From Spirochaetaceae bacterium (lineage in GTDB: Bacteria; Spirochaetota; Spirochaetia; Treponematales; Treponemataceae): a stretch of DNA of 64,000 nucleotides. Made by a program: the position numbers and the translations under genes. The stretch covers positions 1 to 64,000 of the forward strand of contig JAFQDD010000020.1 of NCBI GenBank assembly GCA_017416145.1, in the 5' to 3' direction. Shown piece by piece: positions 35,375 through 42,138 of this stretch. The first letter of the stretch is position 1. The number at the start of each line of letters is the position of its first letter. The notes beneath the pieces were generated by a model. It made no database searches. It was not told the origin of the DNA and saw only the letters and a list, made by a program, of their open reading frames with translations.

Positions 35375-36855
35375 TTTTCTTTTCCTTTTTTAGAGTAGAT
35401 TAGACCTAAAATCTGGATTGCAATCAATGGAGCACTTGCAACAAGGGCAATTACACCAAAACCATCTGTTAAAGGATCACCACCTAAAACTGTGGCAGCT
35501 CCAAGTGTATAAGATAAAATAAATGAAGATGTCATAGGTCCAGAAGCAACGCCACCAGAGTCAAAGGCAATGGCAGTAAACATTTTTGGACAGAAGAAGG
35601 TTAATATCAAGGCGATGACAAAAACAGGTACTAAAATGTATGCAATGTGGAATCCAAAGATTACTCGAACCATGGCAAGACCAACTGCAATACAAACACC
35701 GCAAGAAAGAGCCACTAGTAAAACTTTTCGTTTAATTGCACCACCAGAAATTTCTTCAACTTGTTTTGTCAAAACCCAAACAGCAGGTTCTGCACAAACA
35801 ACGATTGCACCAAAGGCAACCCCAAGAACAACCAAAAGCCAAAGTTGGCCAGAATTTCCCAAGGTTTCTCCAATAACTGTTCCCGCAGGGATAAACCCGC
35901 CGTTAATTCCTGTTAAAAAGAGAATTAAGCCTAAAAATGCGTAAACTAAACCAACACAAATCTTGATAATTTGGCGTAATGTTAGTTTAAATAAGAAAAT
36001 CAAAAATACAACTAATAATCCAACCAAGGGAAGAAGAGCTTTTGCAACTTCTAAAATTGTGTGAGGAATAATGCTAAAAAATTCTTTTAATCTAGAAAGA
36101 TTTGTGTAAGTAACCACAGTTTCAGCCACTTGTCCTGCCACAACTTCAGCTTCAGCCACATTTGATTTTCCAGCTGTTACAAGTCCCATTATCAAAACAG
36201 CCACAATTGGCCCAATGGAAGCAAGTCCTGTTAAACCAAAGTTATCGGCTTTACTGTCAGAATCTTTGTTTGATTTTACGGCGGCAACACCCATTCCCAA
36301 AGCCATAATAAAAGGAACAGTCATTGGTCCTGTGGTGGCTCCACTTGCGTCAAAAGCAATGGCAAAATATTCTCTAGGAGCAACAAAGGCTAAAATAAAA
36401 ACAACAATATAGAATCCTACATACAAAATTTTGATAGGAACTTGTAAAACTGTTCTTAAAAGACCTAAAGAAACGAAAAAACCAATACCAACTGCAATCA
36501 TTATAAGCAAGGTTGTACCATTTATTGCAGGATTTACAGCACTTACTTGACCTGTTAAAACTTGAACATCAGGTTCTGCAATGGTGATAATAAATCCTAT
36601 AACAAAGGCTGCAATTAACAAAAGAGGAAGATTTTTCTTTGATGTTAATGCAGAACCGGCTTTTTCTCCCATTGGGATAATACCAATGTCGGCTCCAAGC
36701 AAAAACAAAGCTAACCCAACAATTGTAAAAATTGCGCTTACGATAAAAGTTAATGTCATGCCATCCCCAAGTGGGGTAATTGTCCAGTTCAAAAGAAGAA
36801 CAATCAAAGCAATCGGACCAATTGATGTAGCAGTTTCTTTTATCTTTTCAAACAA
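35371..36855 (-). CDS. DUF1538 membrane protein, duplicated, PII-associated
   Basis: A 494-residue integral membrane protein built from two homologous halves of about 240 residues, each with six or so helices. Repeated signatures include ADIGIIPMGE / INGGFIPAGT, AEPDVQVLTGQV / AEPAVWVLTKQV and AIAFDASGATTGPMTVPFI / AIAFDSGGVASGPMTSSFI. The Asp-Ser-Gly-Gly and Glu-Pro segments look like ion or solute sites, so a transporter is likely; the substrate is unknown. The start is TTG at 36855 with GGAGG upstream; a four-codon ATG frame begins over that site and its TAG immediately precedes the TTG. The next gene encodes a tandem PII protein, suggesting nitrogen- or nucleotide-sensing control. Confidence 0.8.
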   Translation of the reverse strand: MFEKIKETATSIGPIALIVLLLNWTITPLGDGMTLTFIVSAIFTIVGLALFLLGADIGIIPMGEKAGSALTSKKNLPLLLIAAFVIGFIITIAEPDVQVLTGQVSAVNPAINGTTLLIMIAVGIGFFVSLGLLRTVLQVPIKILYVGFYIVVFILAFVAPREYFAIAFDASGATTGPMTVPFIMALGMGVAAVKSNKDSDSKADNFGLTGLASIGPIVAVLIMGLVTAGKSNVAEAEVVAGQVAETVVTYTNLSRLKEFFSIIPHTILEVAKALLPLVGLLVVFLIFLFKLTLRQIIKICVGLVYAFLGLILFLTGINGGFIPAGTVIGETLGNSGQLWLLVVLGVAFGAIVVCAEPAVWVLTKQVEEISGGAIKRKVLLVALSCGVCIAVGLAMVRVIFGFHIAYILVPVFVIALILTFFCPKMFTAIAFDSGGVASGPMTSSFILSYTLGAATVLGGDPLTDGFGVIALVASAPLIAIQILGLIYSKKGKEK

Positions 36856-36926
36856 CTATGTTTCCTCCATATTACTTTTTTTTATTTTCTTTCTATTTTG
36901 TCTGTCAGGATTAAATGATTATAACA

Positions 36927-36998
36927 AACAAATGTTTGATTTTTGTTAGTTTTTTGAGTTTTTACCTAAAACAACTGATTTATTTAAACAAGCGTTTG
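36927..36998. promoter_or_regulatory. Two TetR-like palindromes upstream of the DUF1538 operon
   Basis: CAAACA-AA-TGTTTG (36927-36940) is a perfect 6+2+6 palindrome. A near copy, TAAACA-AG-CGTTTG, lies at 36985-36998, and both are followed by ATTTT. The first abuts a minus-strand TATAAT (36920-36925 region) upstream of the DUF1538 start. They look like paired repressor operators; the cognate regulator is not in view. Confidence 0.4.
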
Positions 36999-37008
36999 AT
37001 TTTAGCTT

Positions 37009-37485
37009 TTAGCACTGATATCCTTTTTCTTTAATGCCAGAAACCCACTTTGAAGCCCAAGTTTTCGCAGCTTCTAAATCGTGTTCTTTGTAGTTTCCAC
37101 ATTCTTTTGGGTCTGTTCCAGGAATTGGCTTATTCCAAACCGCCACTTTTTCCAAAACGCTTAGCATTTTTTCTGCAATAAAAGATTCTTCCAAATCTTC
37201 AAAAACTGTAAGATAAAAACCTGTTCTACAGCCCATTGGGGAAAAATCAATTATTCCATCAATTTCTTCACGGATATATTCTGCAATTAAATGTTCTAGC
37301 GTATGAATTCCTGCAATTGGCATAAATTCCACATTTGGCTGACAAAACCGAATATCAAATTTAGAAACTAAATCCCCTTTTGGACCAGTTTTTACGGCAG
37401 CTTTTCTAACATAAGGAGCTTTTACCTTTGTGTGATCAAGATTGAAACTGTCTACGTTGTAGTTTTTTCCATTTGTTTCTTTCAT
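37009..37485 (-). CDS. luxS: S-ribosylhomocysteine lyase (autoinducer-2 synthesis)
   Basis: Splits S-ribosylhomocysteine into homocysteine and DPD, the AI-2 precursor. The 158-residue protein has the metal site HTLEH (His61, His65) with a third ligand Cys129 in ECGNYKEHD, catalytic Cys86 in SPMGCRTGFY, and the N-terminal FNLDHTKVKAPYVR substrate segment. It lies 19 bp after the MTA/SAH nucleosidase gene, which makes its substrate, so the pair forms a complete route for detoxifying S-adenosylhomocysteine; a signalling role is not shown by the sequence. A GGGGGA ribosome site precedes ATG 37485. Confidence 0.96.
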   Translation of the reverse strand: MKETNGKNYNVDSFNLDHTKVKAPYVRKAAVKTGPKGDLVSKFDIRFCQPNVEFMPIAGIHTLEHLIAEYIREEIDGIIDFSPMGCRTGFYLTVFEDLEESFIAEKMLSVLEKVAVWNKPIPGTDPKECGNYKEHDLEAAKTWASKWVSGIKEKGYQC

Positions 37486-37504
37486 AAAATTTTCCCCCTA
37501 AATG

Positions 37505-38206
37505 CTATGCTAGATTTTTCAAGATTTCTGCTGTGATGTTTGAACAGTTTGCGGCAGCTTCATCTTCAAGATAAACTTCATCTGTGTTTTCAGCTAAGTC
37601 AGAAATACTTCTTATGATAATATATGGGATTTCATACAAAAATGCTACCTGCCCAATAGCTGCTCCTTCCATATCACAGCAAGTTGGATTACAAATTTCT
37701 TTAATAGCCATTTTCTTTTCTCTAGAATCTACAAAAACGTCCCCTGTGGCAACTCTTCCTTTTACAAGTTTCCCCTTAACCTTGTTTTCAGCTTTTAATG
37801 AGGCAAAAGCCTTTTCTGCAATTTCAAGCATTTTTTCAGAAGCTGGAAAACTTGTGGTTTTTAGCCTAGGGATTTGGCAAATTTCATAACCAAAACCTGT
37901 AGCATTTACATCGTGGAAAATTGCGTCTGTAGAAACAACTGTATCCATTACAGCAAGTTCTTTTGCAAGACCTCCAGCAACTCCAGTGTTAATAATGTGA
38001 GTACAGCCAAATTTTGTGATTAAACTTTGGGTACAAATTGCGGCATTTACTTTTCCAACTCCACTTTTCACAATAACCACGGGAGTATTCCCAAAGTTTC
38101 CTTCGTAAAAATGTAGGAATTTTTCATCAGATTCCACAACATTTTCAAGATTTTTCACTAACAAACGGATTTCTGTATCCATTGCACCAATAACACCAAC
38201 TTTCAT
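37505..38206 (-). CDS. mtnN: 5'-methylthioadenosine/S-adenosylhomocysteine nucleosidase
   Basis: Removes adenine from MTA and SAH, giving S-ribosylhomocysteine for LuxS. The 233-residue protein begins KVGVIGAMDTEIRLL, has SGVGKVNAAICTQ, INTGVAGGL, and the active-site CDMEGAAIGQVA (Glu) and IRSISDLAE (Asp) segments. GGAGG precedes ATG 38206 and a minus-strand TATAAT lies at 38226-38231. The long in-frame extension to 38308 crosses this promoter and is not coding. Confidence 0.95.
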   Translation of the reverse strand: MKVGVIGAMDTEIRLLVKNLENVVESDEKFLHFYEGNFGNTPVVIVKSGVGKVNAAICTQSLITKFGCTHIINTGVAGGLAKELAVMDTVVSTDAIFHDVNATGFGYEICQIPRLKTTSFPASEKMLEIAEKAFASLKAENKVKGKLVKGRVATGDVFVDSREKKMAIKEICNPTCCDMEGAAIGQVAFLYEIPYIIIRSISDLAENTDEVYLEDEAAANCSNITAEILKNLA

Positions 38207-38314
38207 ACAACCTCCAATAAGTTCAATTATACACAAAAATTTACAAATTTTAACCACTTTTGTTAAAAAATGGTATATTTTGCAAAAAACTGCAAAGTTT
38301 TCAAACATTTTCTA

Positions 38315-38343
38315 TTGACAATTTTTTTTGAATATTTTATATT
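38315..38343 (+). promoter_or_regulatory. Near-consensus sigma-70 promoter of the candidate small RNA
   Basis: TTGACA (38315-38320), 17-bp spacer, TATATT (38338-38343). The hexamers differ from consensus by one base in total, and no gene follows on this strand; a terminator follows instead, about 27 bp after the predicted start at 38350. Confidence 0.7.
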
Positions 38344-38349
38344 CATTAT

Positions 38350-38412
38350 AGCAGCAACAAACAAACTTAAAAAAGACCGCTTTTTCTCCTCCTTTAGCGG
38401 TCTTTTTCTTTT
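38350..38412 (+). ncRNA. Candidate 60-nt small RNA with a CUCCUCCUU loop
   Basis: Between the divergent promoter and the end of the hydrolase gene, a promoter (38315-38343) is followed by an intrinsic terminator with a 10-bp stem (38371-38380 with 38397-38406) and a T-run, so a transcript of about 60 nt is predicted. It has no open frame of note. The 16-nt loop of the terminator is pyrimidine-rich and displays CUCCUCCUU, which contains the CCUCCUU core of the 16S anti-Shine-Dalgarno tail. Such a loop could pair with GGAGG ribosome sites, which are common in this window. The same hairpin read on the minus strand could also terminate the hydrolase transcript, so the RNA is a prediction. Confidence 0.55.
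38371..38412. terminator. Bidirectional intrinsic terminator
   Basis: Stem AAAAGACCGC / GCGGTCTTTT with a 16-nt loop, and T-runs on both strands. On the plus strand it ends the candidate small RNA; on the minus strand it could end the hydrolase message about 170 bp past its stop. Confidence 0.8.
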
Positions 38413-38523
38413 TTAAACTGATTTTTTATATCATTGAGTTTTTTATTATTTTGATATTGAATTTTGATTTTATATTTAGGAATTAACAAATGTTCCTTGC
38501 CCATCTGTATTTTGGGATATTTT

Positions 38524-38555
38524 GAGGAAAGTCCATTTTTTAACAAACTTTCCTC
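38524..38555. repeat. Inverted repeat after the hydrolase stop codon
   Basis: GAGGAAAGT (38524-38532) pairs with ACTTTCCTC (38547-38555), nine perfect base pairs around a 14-nt loop, 28 bp downstream of the hydrolase stop on the minus strand. There is no clear T-run, so it may protect the mRNA end rather than terminate. Confidence 0.45.
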
Positions 38556-38582
38556 TAAAGCAATTTTATCCGATTTTTCGTT

Positions 38583-39626
38583 TTAAGAAAAAATACAATC
38601 TTTGATTTTTTTCATATACATTTCTTTGTCATAAAAATATGGTCCAATATGTGGAGCACCTTCAACAAAAACCACTTCTTTTTTCTGTTGATTTTGAATT
38701 GAATCATAAAGTTCTTGGGCTTGTTCTGGTTTTACCAAAATATCCTTTGTTCCATGAAAAATTAAAATCGGAAAATTAAAGCCCTTTTCAGCAGTAGCTT
38801 TTTGTAGATTTTTTGATGGTGAAAATTTCTCCATAAATCCATTTCCTGTTATAAAACTACAAAAACTTAAGCCTTTTATAACAAGGAAAGTCATAATTTT
38901 TTGGAAAAAGTTTGAACCAACACCATTGTTTACTTGGCCAGAAATTTGTTTCATCCAATCGCTAAATCCAGAATCTTCAACTGTAAGAATCACTTTGTCT
39001 ACGTATTCTGGTTTTCGGAATCTTCCAAGGGCAATGGCGTTAAAAACGGTGGCTCCACCCATAGAAACGCCGTGTAAAATGAATTTTGAATCATCACCAT
39101 ATTTTTTGCAAATTAATTCCATCCATTTTAGAATGTCCCAAGAATCCTTGTATCCCAAGCCGTAGGTTTTACCGTAGCTTTCTCCGTGGGAACAAAGATT
39201 TACAGCCAAAACATTTATACCAAGTTTGTGATATTCTTCAGCAAGATAAGCCATTCCACTAGAAGAATCTGTCATTCCGTGAACTAAAATAGCAAATCTT
39301 TTAGAAGATTTTTCAAAATCCTCGGCCAACCATAAATCAGCACATAGTAAAGTTCCCTTTGCACCGATTATGTGAAGTTTTTCTAAGGGATAACTTGCCC
39401 AACGGCGTTTTGCTTCAAGCAATGGTGCCATAATTACAGGATCGTGCACATGGGAAGCTGCATCTCCAACACCTTTTATCTCAACATCTTTTCCATCAAA
39501 ACTATCTGGAATTGGTGGAATACCAGGTTTATCACCTCGAACAAACATTTTAAAATAGATAACTGCTCCAGCCCCAATGGAAAAACAGATTATCGCAAAA
39601 ATTATTAATAAAAGTATAATCATCAT
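38583..39626 (-). CDS. Membrane-anchored alpha/beta hydrolase (BAAT/DUF-like serine hydrolase)
   Basis: A 347-residue protein with one N-terminal transmembrane helix (MMIILLLIIFAIICFSIGAG) and an alpha/beta hydrolase domain: ILVHGMTDSSSG oxyanion region, nucleophile Ser in LHGVSMGGATVF, Asp in FHGTKDILVK and His in GAPHIGPY. Similar proteins are common in Firmicutes as extracytoplasmic hydrolases; the substrate is unknown. The start is set at 39626 because residues upstream in the longer frame are low-complexity and run through the TTTTCCACA array, which is clearly noncoding. The second ATG at 39623 is equally possible. Confidence 0.8.
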   Translation of the reverse strand: MMIILLLIIFAIICFSIGAGAVIYFKMFVRGDKPGIPPIPDSFDGKDVEIKGVGDAASHVHDPVIMAPLLEAKRRWASYPLEKLHIIGAKGTLLCADLWLAEDFEKSSKRFAILVHGMTDSSSGMAYLAEEYHKLGINVLAVNLCSHGESYGKTYGLGYKDSWDILKWMELICKKYGDDSKFILHGVSMGGATVFNAIALGRFRKPEYVDKVILTVEDSGFSDWMKQISGQVNNGVGSNFFQKIMTFLVIKGLSFCSFITGNGFMEKFSPSKNLQKATAEKGFNFPILIFHGTKDILVKPEQAQELYDSIQNQQKKEVVFVEGAPHIGPYFYDKEMYMKKIKDCIFS

Positions 39627-39730
39627 AACTGAAATATAACATAATTCACTTTCAGAAGCGATATATTTTTTCCTAATGTCTAAAGGATTGTTCGCAAAAA
39701 ACTTATATATCAAAAAAAACTGCCAAAAAG

Positions 39731-39842
39731 TTTTCCACAAGGAGATTGCCAGAATCTGACTTTTCCACAGGAATATCCACTTTTTTAGGCAGTTTTCCAC
39801 AATATTAACAAGTTTTCCACAGGTTAAAGGCGTTTTTCCACA
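39731..39842. repeat. Phased array of five TTTTCCACA motifs (DnaA-box-like)
   Basis: Exact TTTTCCACA occurs at 39731, 39761, 39793, 39813 and 39834, all in one orientation, with a weaker ATATCCACT at 39773. Start-to-start steps are 30, 32, 20 and 21 bp, near three, three, two and two helical turns. The array lies between the TPM-protein stop (39852) and the hydrolase start (39626). It matches the motif and phasing of the array at 379-477. The motif fits TTWTNCACA; binding by DnaA is inferred. Confidence 0.6.
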
Positions 39843-39851
39843 AGGAAAACA

Positions 39852-40679
39852 CTACCATTTTCCACTAGCACCGCCTCCACCAAAGGAGCCACCGCCTCCT
39901 GAAAAACCTCCAAATCCGCCACTGGAGAAGCCGCCACCGGAAAATCCCCCGAAATGATGATTATCATCATCAGAAAGTGATTCAGCTACTTCCATCAAAG
40001 TTTTTGCAACAATGGCTGCTTTTAACATTTTGTTATCGCTACTTTCAGATGTTGGGTTTTTCTTTGATGTTGCGGCAGAAATCATTACAATAGAGAAAAA
40101 TGCCACGAAAATTCCCACAACTAGGAAATCTTCCCAATCATCTGAATCGTCATCTTCTAAAACAATTGGATTTTCAGAGTTTTCTGAAAAATTCACAGCC
40201 ACGTTTTCTACAATGGCAGTTACACCTTGTACAATTCCCTTTGAATATTCTCCATCTTGGAAATGTGGGGTTATTACGTTTCTGATAATCAAACCACATT
40301 TTGTGTCTGTTAAATCACCTTCAACTCCATAACCAGTTTCGATTCTAAGCTCTCTATCTCCAATGGAAACCAAAAGCAAAACCCCATTATCCACGCCTTT
40401 TTGCCCAAGTTTCCAATCTTCCACAACCTTCATAGAATAGCTTTCCAAAGCTTCCCCTTCCAAAGAAGGAATTGTTAAAACAGCCACTTGGATTCCAGTT
40501 TCATTGCTTAAATTAGACAACTTTTGATTCAAAGCCATTTCATCAGAAGAATTGATAACATCAGCCTTGTCCATAATTGGAGTTTCTAGTTTTGGAACAT
40601 CAAGAGAAAAAGCTGGAAGCACAAAAAATCCCAGCATCAATAGAAAACAAAGGAACTTTTGGATTTTTCTAGTTACCAT
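39852..40679 (-). CDS. TPM-domain (YgcG-type) protein with Gly-rich C-terminus
   Basis: A 275-residue exported membrane protein: signal peptide ending PAFS, a TPM domain (about residues 30-165) containing DKADVINSSDE, QVAVLTIPSLEGEALESYS, GVLLLVSIGDRELRIETGYGVEG and ISRNVITPHFQ-like segments, one transmembrane helix near residue 190, and a Gly/Phe/Ser-rich tail ending GASGKW. Third gene after lemA and another TPM gene with overlapping ends. TPM/LemA pairs are widespread; members act in photosystem repair in plants and their bacterial function is unknown. Confidence 0.85.
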   Translation of the reverse strand: MVTRKIQKFLCFLLMLGFFVLPAFSLDVPKLETPIMDKADVINSSDEMALNQKLSNLSNETGIQVAVLTIPSLEGEALESYSMKVVEDWKLGQKGVDNGVLLLVSIGDRELRIETGYGVEGDLTDTKCGLIIRNVITPHFQDGEYSKGIVQGVTAIVENVAVNFSENSENPIVLEDDDSDDWEDFLVVGIFVAFFSIVMISAATSKKNPTSESSDNKMLKAAIVAKTLMEVAESLSDDDNHHFGGFSGGGFSSGGFGGFSGGGGSFGGGGASGKW

Positions 40680-41371
40680 TTTCTACCTCCAAGAATAATT
40701 AATTCATTAGAGATTTCGTCTGGATTTTCCTCTTTTGCAGGAAAGTTTTCTTCCAAAATTTTTCCACAATCTTTTACAGCTTTACAAATTGCTTCTGTGG
40801 CATTTGATTTTAAGTTGTCCGCCAAATCTTTTGCAATTTGATTCCATGCTGAAACTTCAATTTTTGAAGCAATTCCAAAATCCGCTAAGATTCTAACTTT
40901 TTGTTCCAAATAAGAAACATAAATCAGAATTCCAGAAGCTTCTTTTGTTTTATTAATTCCAGCACGAAAAAATGTACTTTCTGCCTTTGCTTCTACAGCT
41001 TCGTTTTTTGCAGAAAGGGGAACAATTTTTCTATCGATAAAAGGAATATTTGTTAAAGCAAACACAAAAGCGATAACAAGAAAACTAATTCCAGAAGTTA
41101 AGGCTGCAAAAAACCACTTTGGCATTTCCCAAAAATGTTTTTCCAATGCTGGAATAATTTGATTACTAAGCAAAATCATTGCGGTAAAAGTAACAACACC
41201 AACAATTACCCCAAAAAACAGCTCATAAAAAGAATAAGAATCTGATTCTGGAGCAATAGCCACCGCAATTTCCCCAGAAGTTTTCATTTCCACGTCTTTT
41301 ATGGTTTGGTCAATTTGAGATTTTGCTTTTTCATCAATCTTAAGTTTTTTTAATAAACTTTTAGCTGTCAT
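40673..41371 (-). CDS. TPM-domain membrane protein, second copy
   Basis: A 232-residue protein without a signal peptide. It has two central transmembrane helices (about residues 50-70 and 85-110), followed by a TPM-like half (SGILIYVSYLEQKVRILADFGI, DLADNLKSNAT) and a GGRKW C-terminus like that of the downstream copy. It overlaps the downstream gene by 7 bp and the lemA stop by one base, so the three genes are translationally linked. Confidence 0.8.
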   Translation of the reverse strand: MTAKSLLKKLKIDEKAKSQIDQTIKDVEMKTSGEIAVAIAPESDSYSFYELFFGVIVGVVTFTAMILLSNQIIPALEKHFWEMPKWFFAALTSGISFLVIAFVFALTNIPFIDRKIVPLSAKNEAVEAKAESTFFRAGINKTKEASGILIYVSYLEQKVRILADFGIASKIEVSAWNQIAKDLADNLKSNATEAICKAVKDCGKILEENFPAKEENPDEISNELIILGGRKW

Positions 41372-41979
41372 TAAAACTCTACCTTAGGAGCTGTTTGTGC
41401 TTCAGAAGTTGCTGTAAAATATGCCTTTGGTCTAAATCCGAAGATATTTGCTAAGAAAACCTTTGGGAATTTTCTAATTGTTGAATTGTAATTTGAAACA
41501 ACGTCGTTATAGCGTTTTCTTTCTGTTGCAATTCTGTTTTCAGTTCCTTCAAGTTCGTCTTGCAAAGCCAAGAAGTTTTGGTCAGCTTTTAGTTCTGGGT
41601 AGTTTTCTGTAACCACTAACAATCTTTGTAAAGCAGAACCAAGTTCGTCTTGAGCTTGTTGAAATCTTTGGAATGCTGCTTCATCTTCTAAAAGTTCATC
41701 AGACATTTGAACCACGCCACCAGCTTTTGAACGAGCATCTGCAATATTTGTAAATACTTCACTTTCGTGAGAAGCATAGCCTTTTACAGTTGAAACCAAG
41801 TTAGGAATCAAGTCATATCTTCTTTGATATTGATTTTCTACTTGTGCCCATTGGCTTTTTACGCCTTCATCTAATTCTACCATTGAGTTGTATGAACCAG
41901 AAATGCTAGAAACACAACCAACGATTAATACTAATAAAATTACCACTACAATAAGTGCAATTTTTGTGCCTTTTTTCAT
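41371..41979 (-). CDS. lemA: LemA family protein
   Basis: A 202-residue membrane-attached protein with one N-terminal helix (IALIVVVILLVLIVGC) and a long helical bundle with the LemA core: YNSMVELDEGVKSQWAQVENQYQRRYDLIPNLV, then GTENRIATERKRYNDVVSNYNSTIRKFP near residue 150 and FGFRPKAYF. The signature is unambiguous; the function is not established. GGGAGG precedes ATG 41979; the upstream in-frame ATG at 41994 overlaps that ribosome site. First gene of the LemA-TPM-TPM operon. Confidence 0.92.
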   Translation of the reverse strand: MKKGTKIALIVVVILLVLIVGCVSSISGSYNSMVELDEGVKSQWAQVENQYQRRYDLIPNLVSTVKGYASHESEVFTNIADARSKAGGVVQMSDELLEDEAAFQRFQQAQDELGSALQRLLVVTENYPELKADQNFLALQDELEGTENRIATERKRYNDVVSNYNSTIRKFPKVFLANIFGFRPKAYFTATSEAQTAPKVEF

Positions 41980-42079
41980 TAAAAAGCCTCCCAATTATTT
42001 TTTTAGATGATTTTCAAATATGAATCTTCATCTATATTTTTTCTTATAAAACATTTTATCATAAAAATCATTTAAAAAC

Positions 42080-42121
42080 AAAAAAACCGCCTCAAATGTT
42101 TAAACACTTGAAGCGGTTTCC
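42080..42121 (-). terminator. Intrinsic terminator of pheS
   Basis: AAACCGC (42113-42119 on the complementary strand) pairs with GCGGTTT (42084-42090), the stem continues inward with one or two imperfect pairs, and seven T follow on the minus strand. It lies about 20 bp past the pheS stop. Confidence 0.85.
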
Positions 42122-42138
42122 TTTGCTACTAATTGATA

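Noticed and set aside
37009-38206. A quorum-sensing system
   Set aside because: LuxS and the nucleosidase are explained by recycling of S-adenosylhomocysteine; no AI-2 receptor or import gene is in the window.
39627-39800. An N-terminal extension of the 38.6-kb hydrolase
   Set aside because: The extra 58 residues run through the TTTTCCACA array, and the natural membrane anchor begins at the later ATG.
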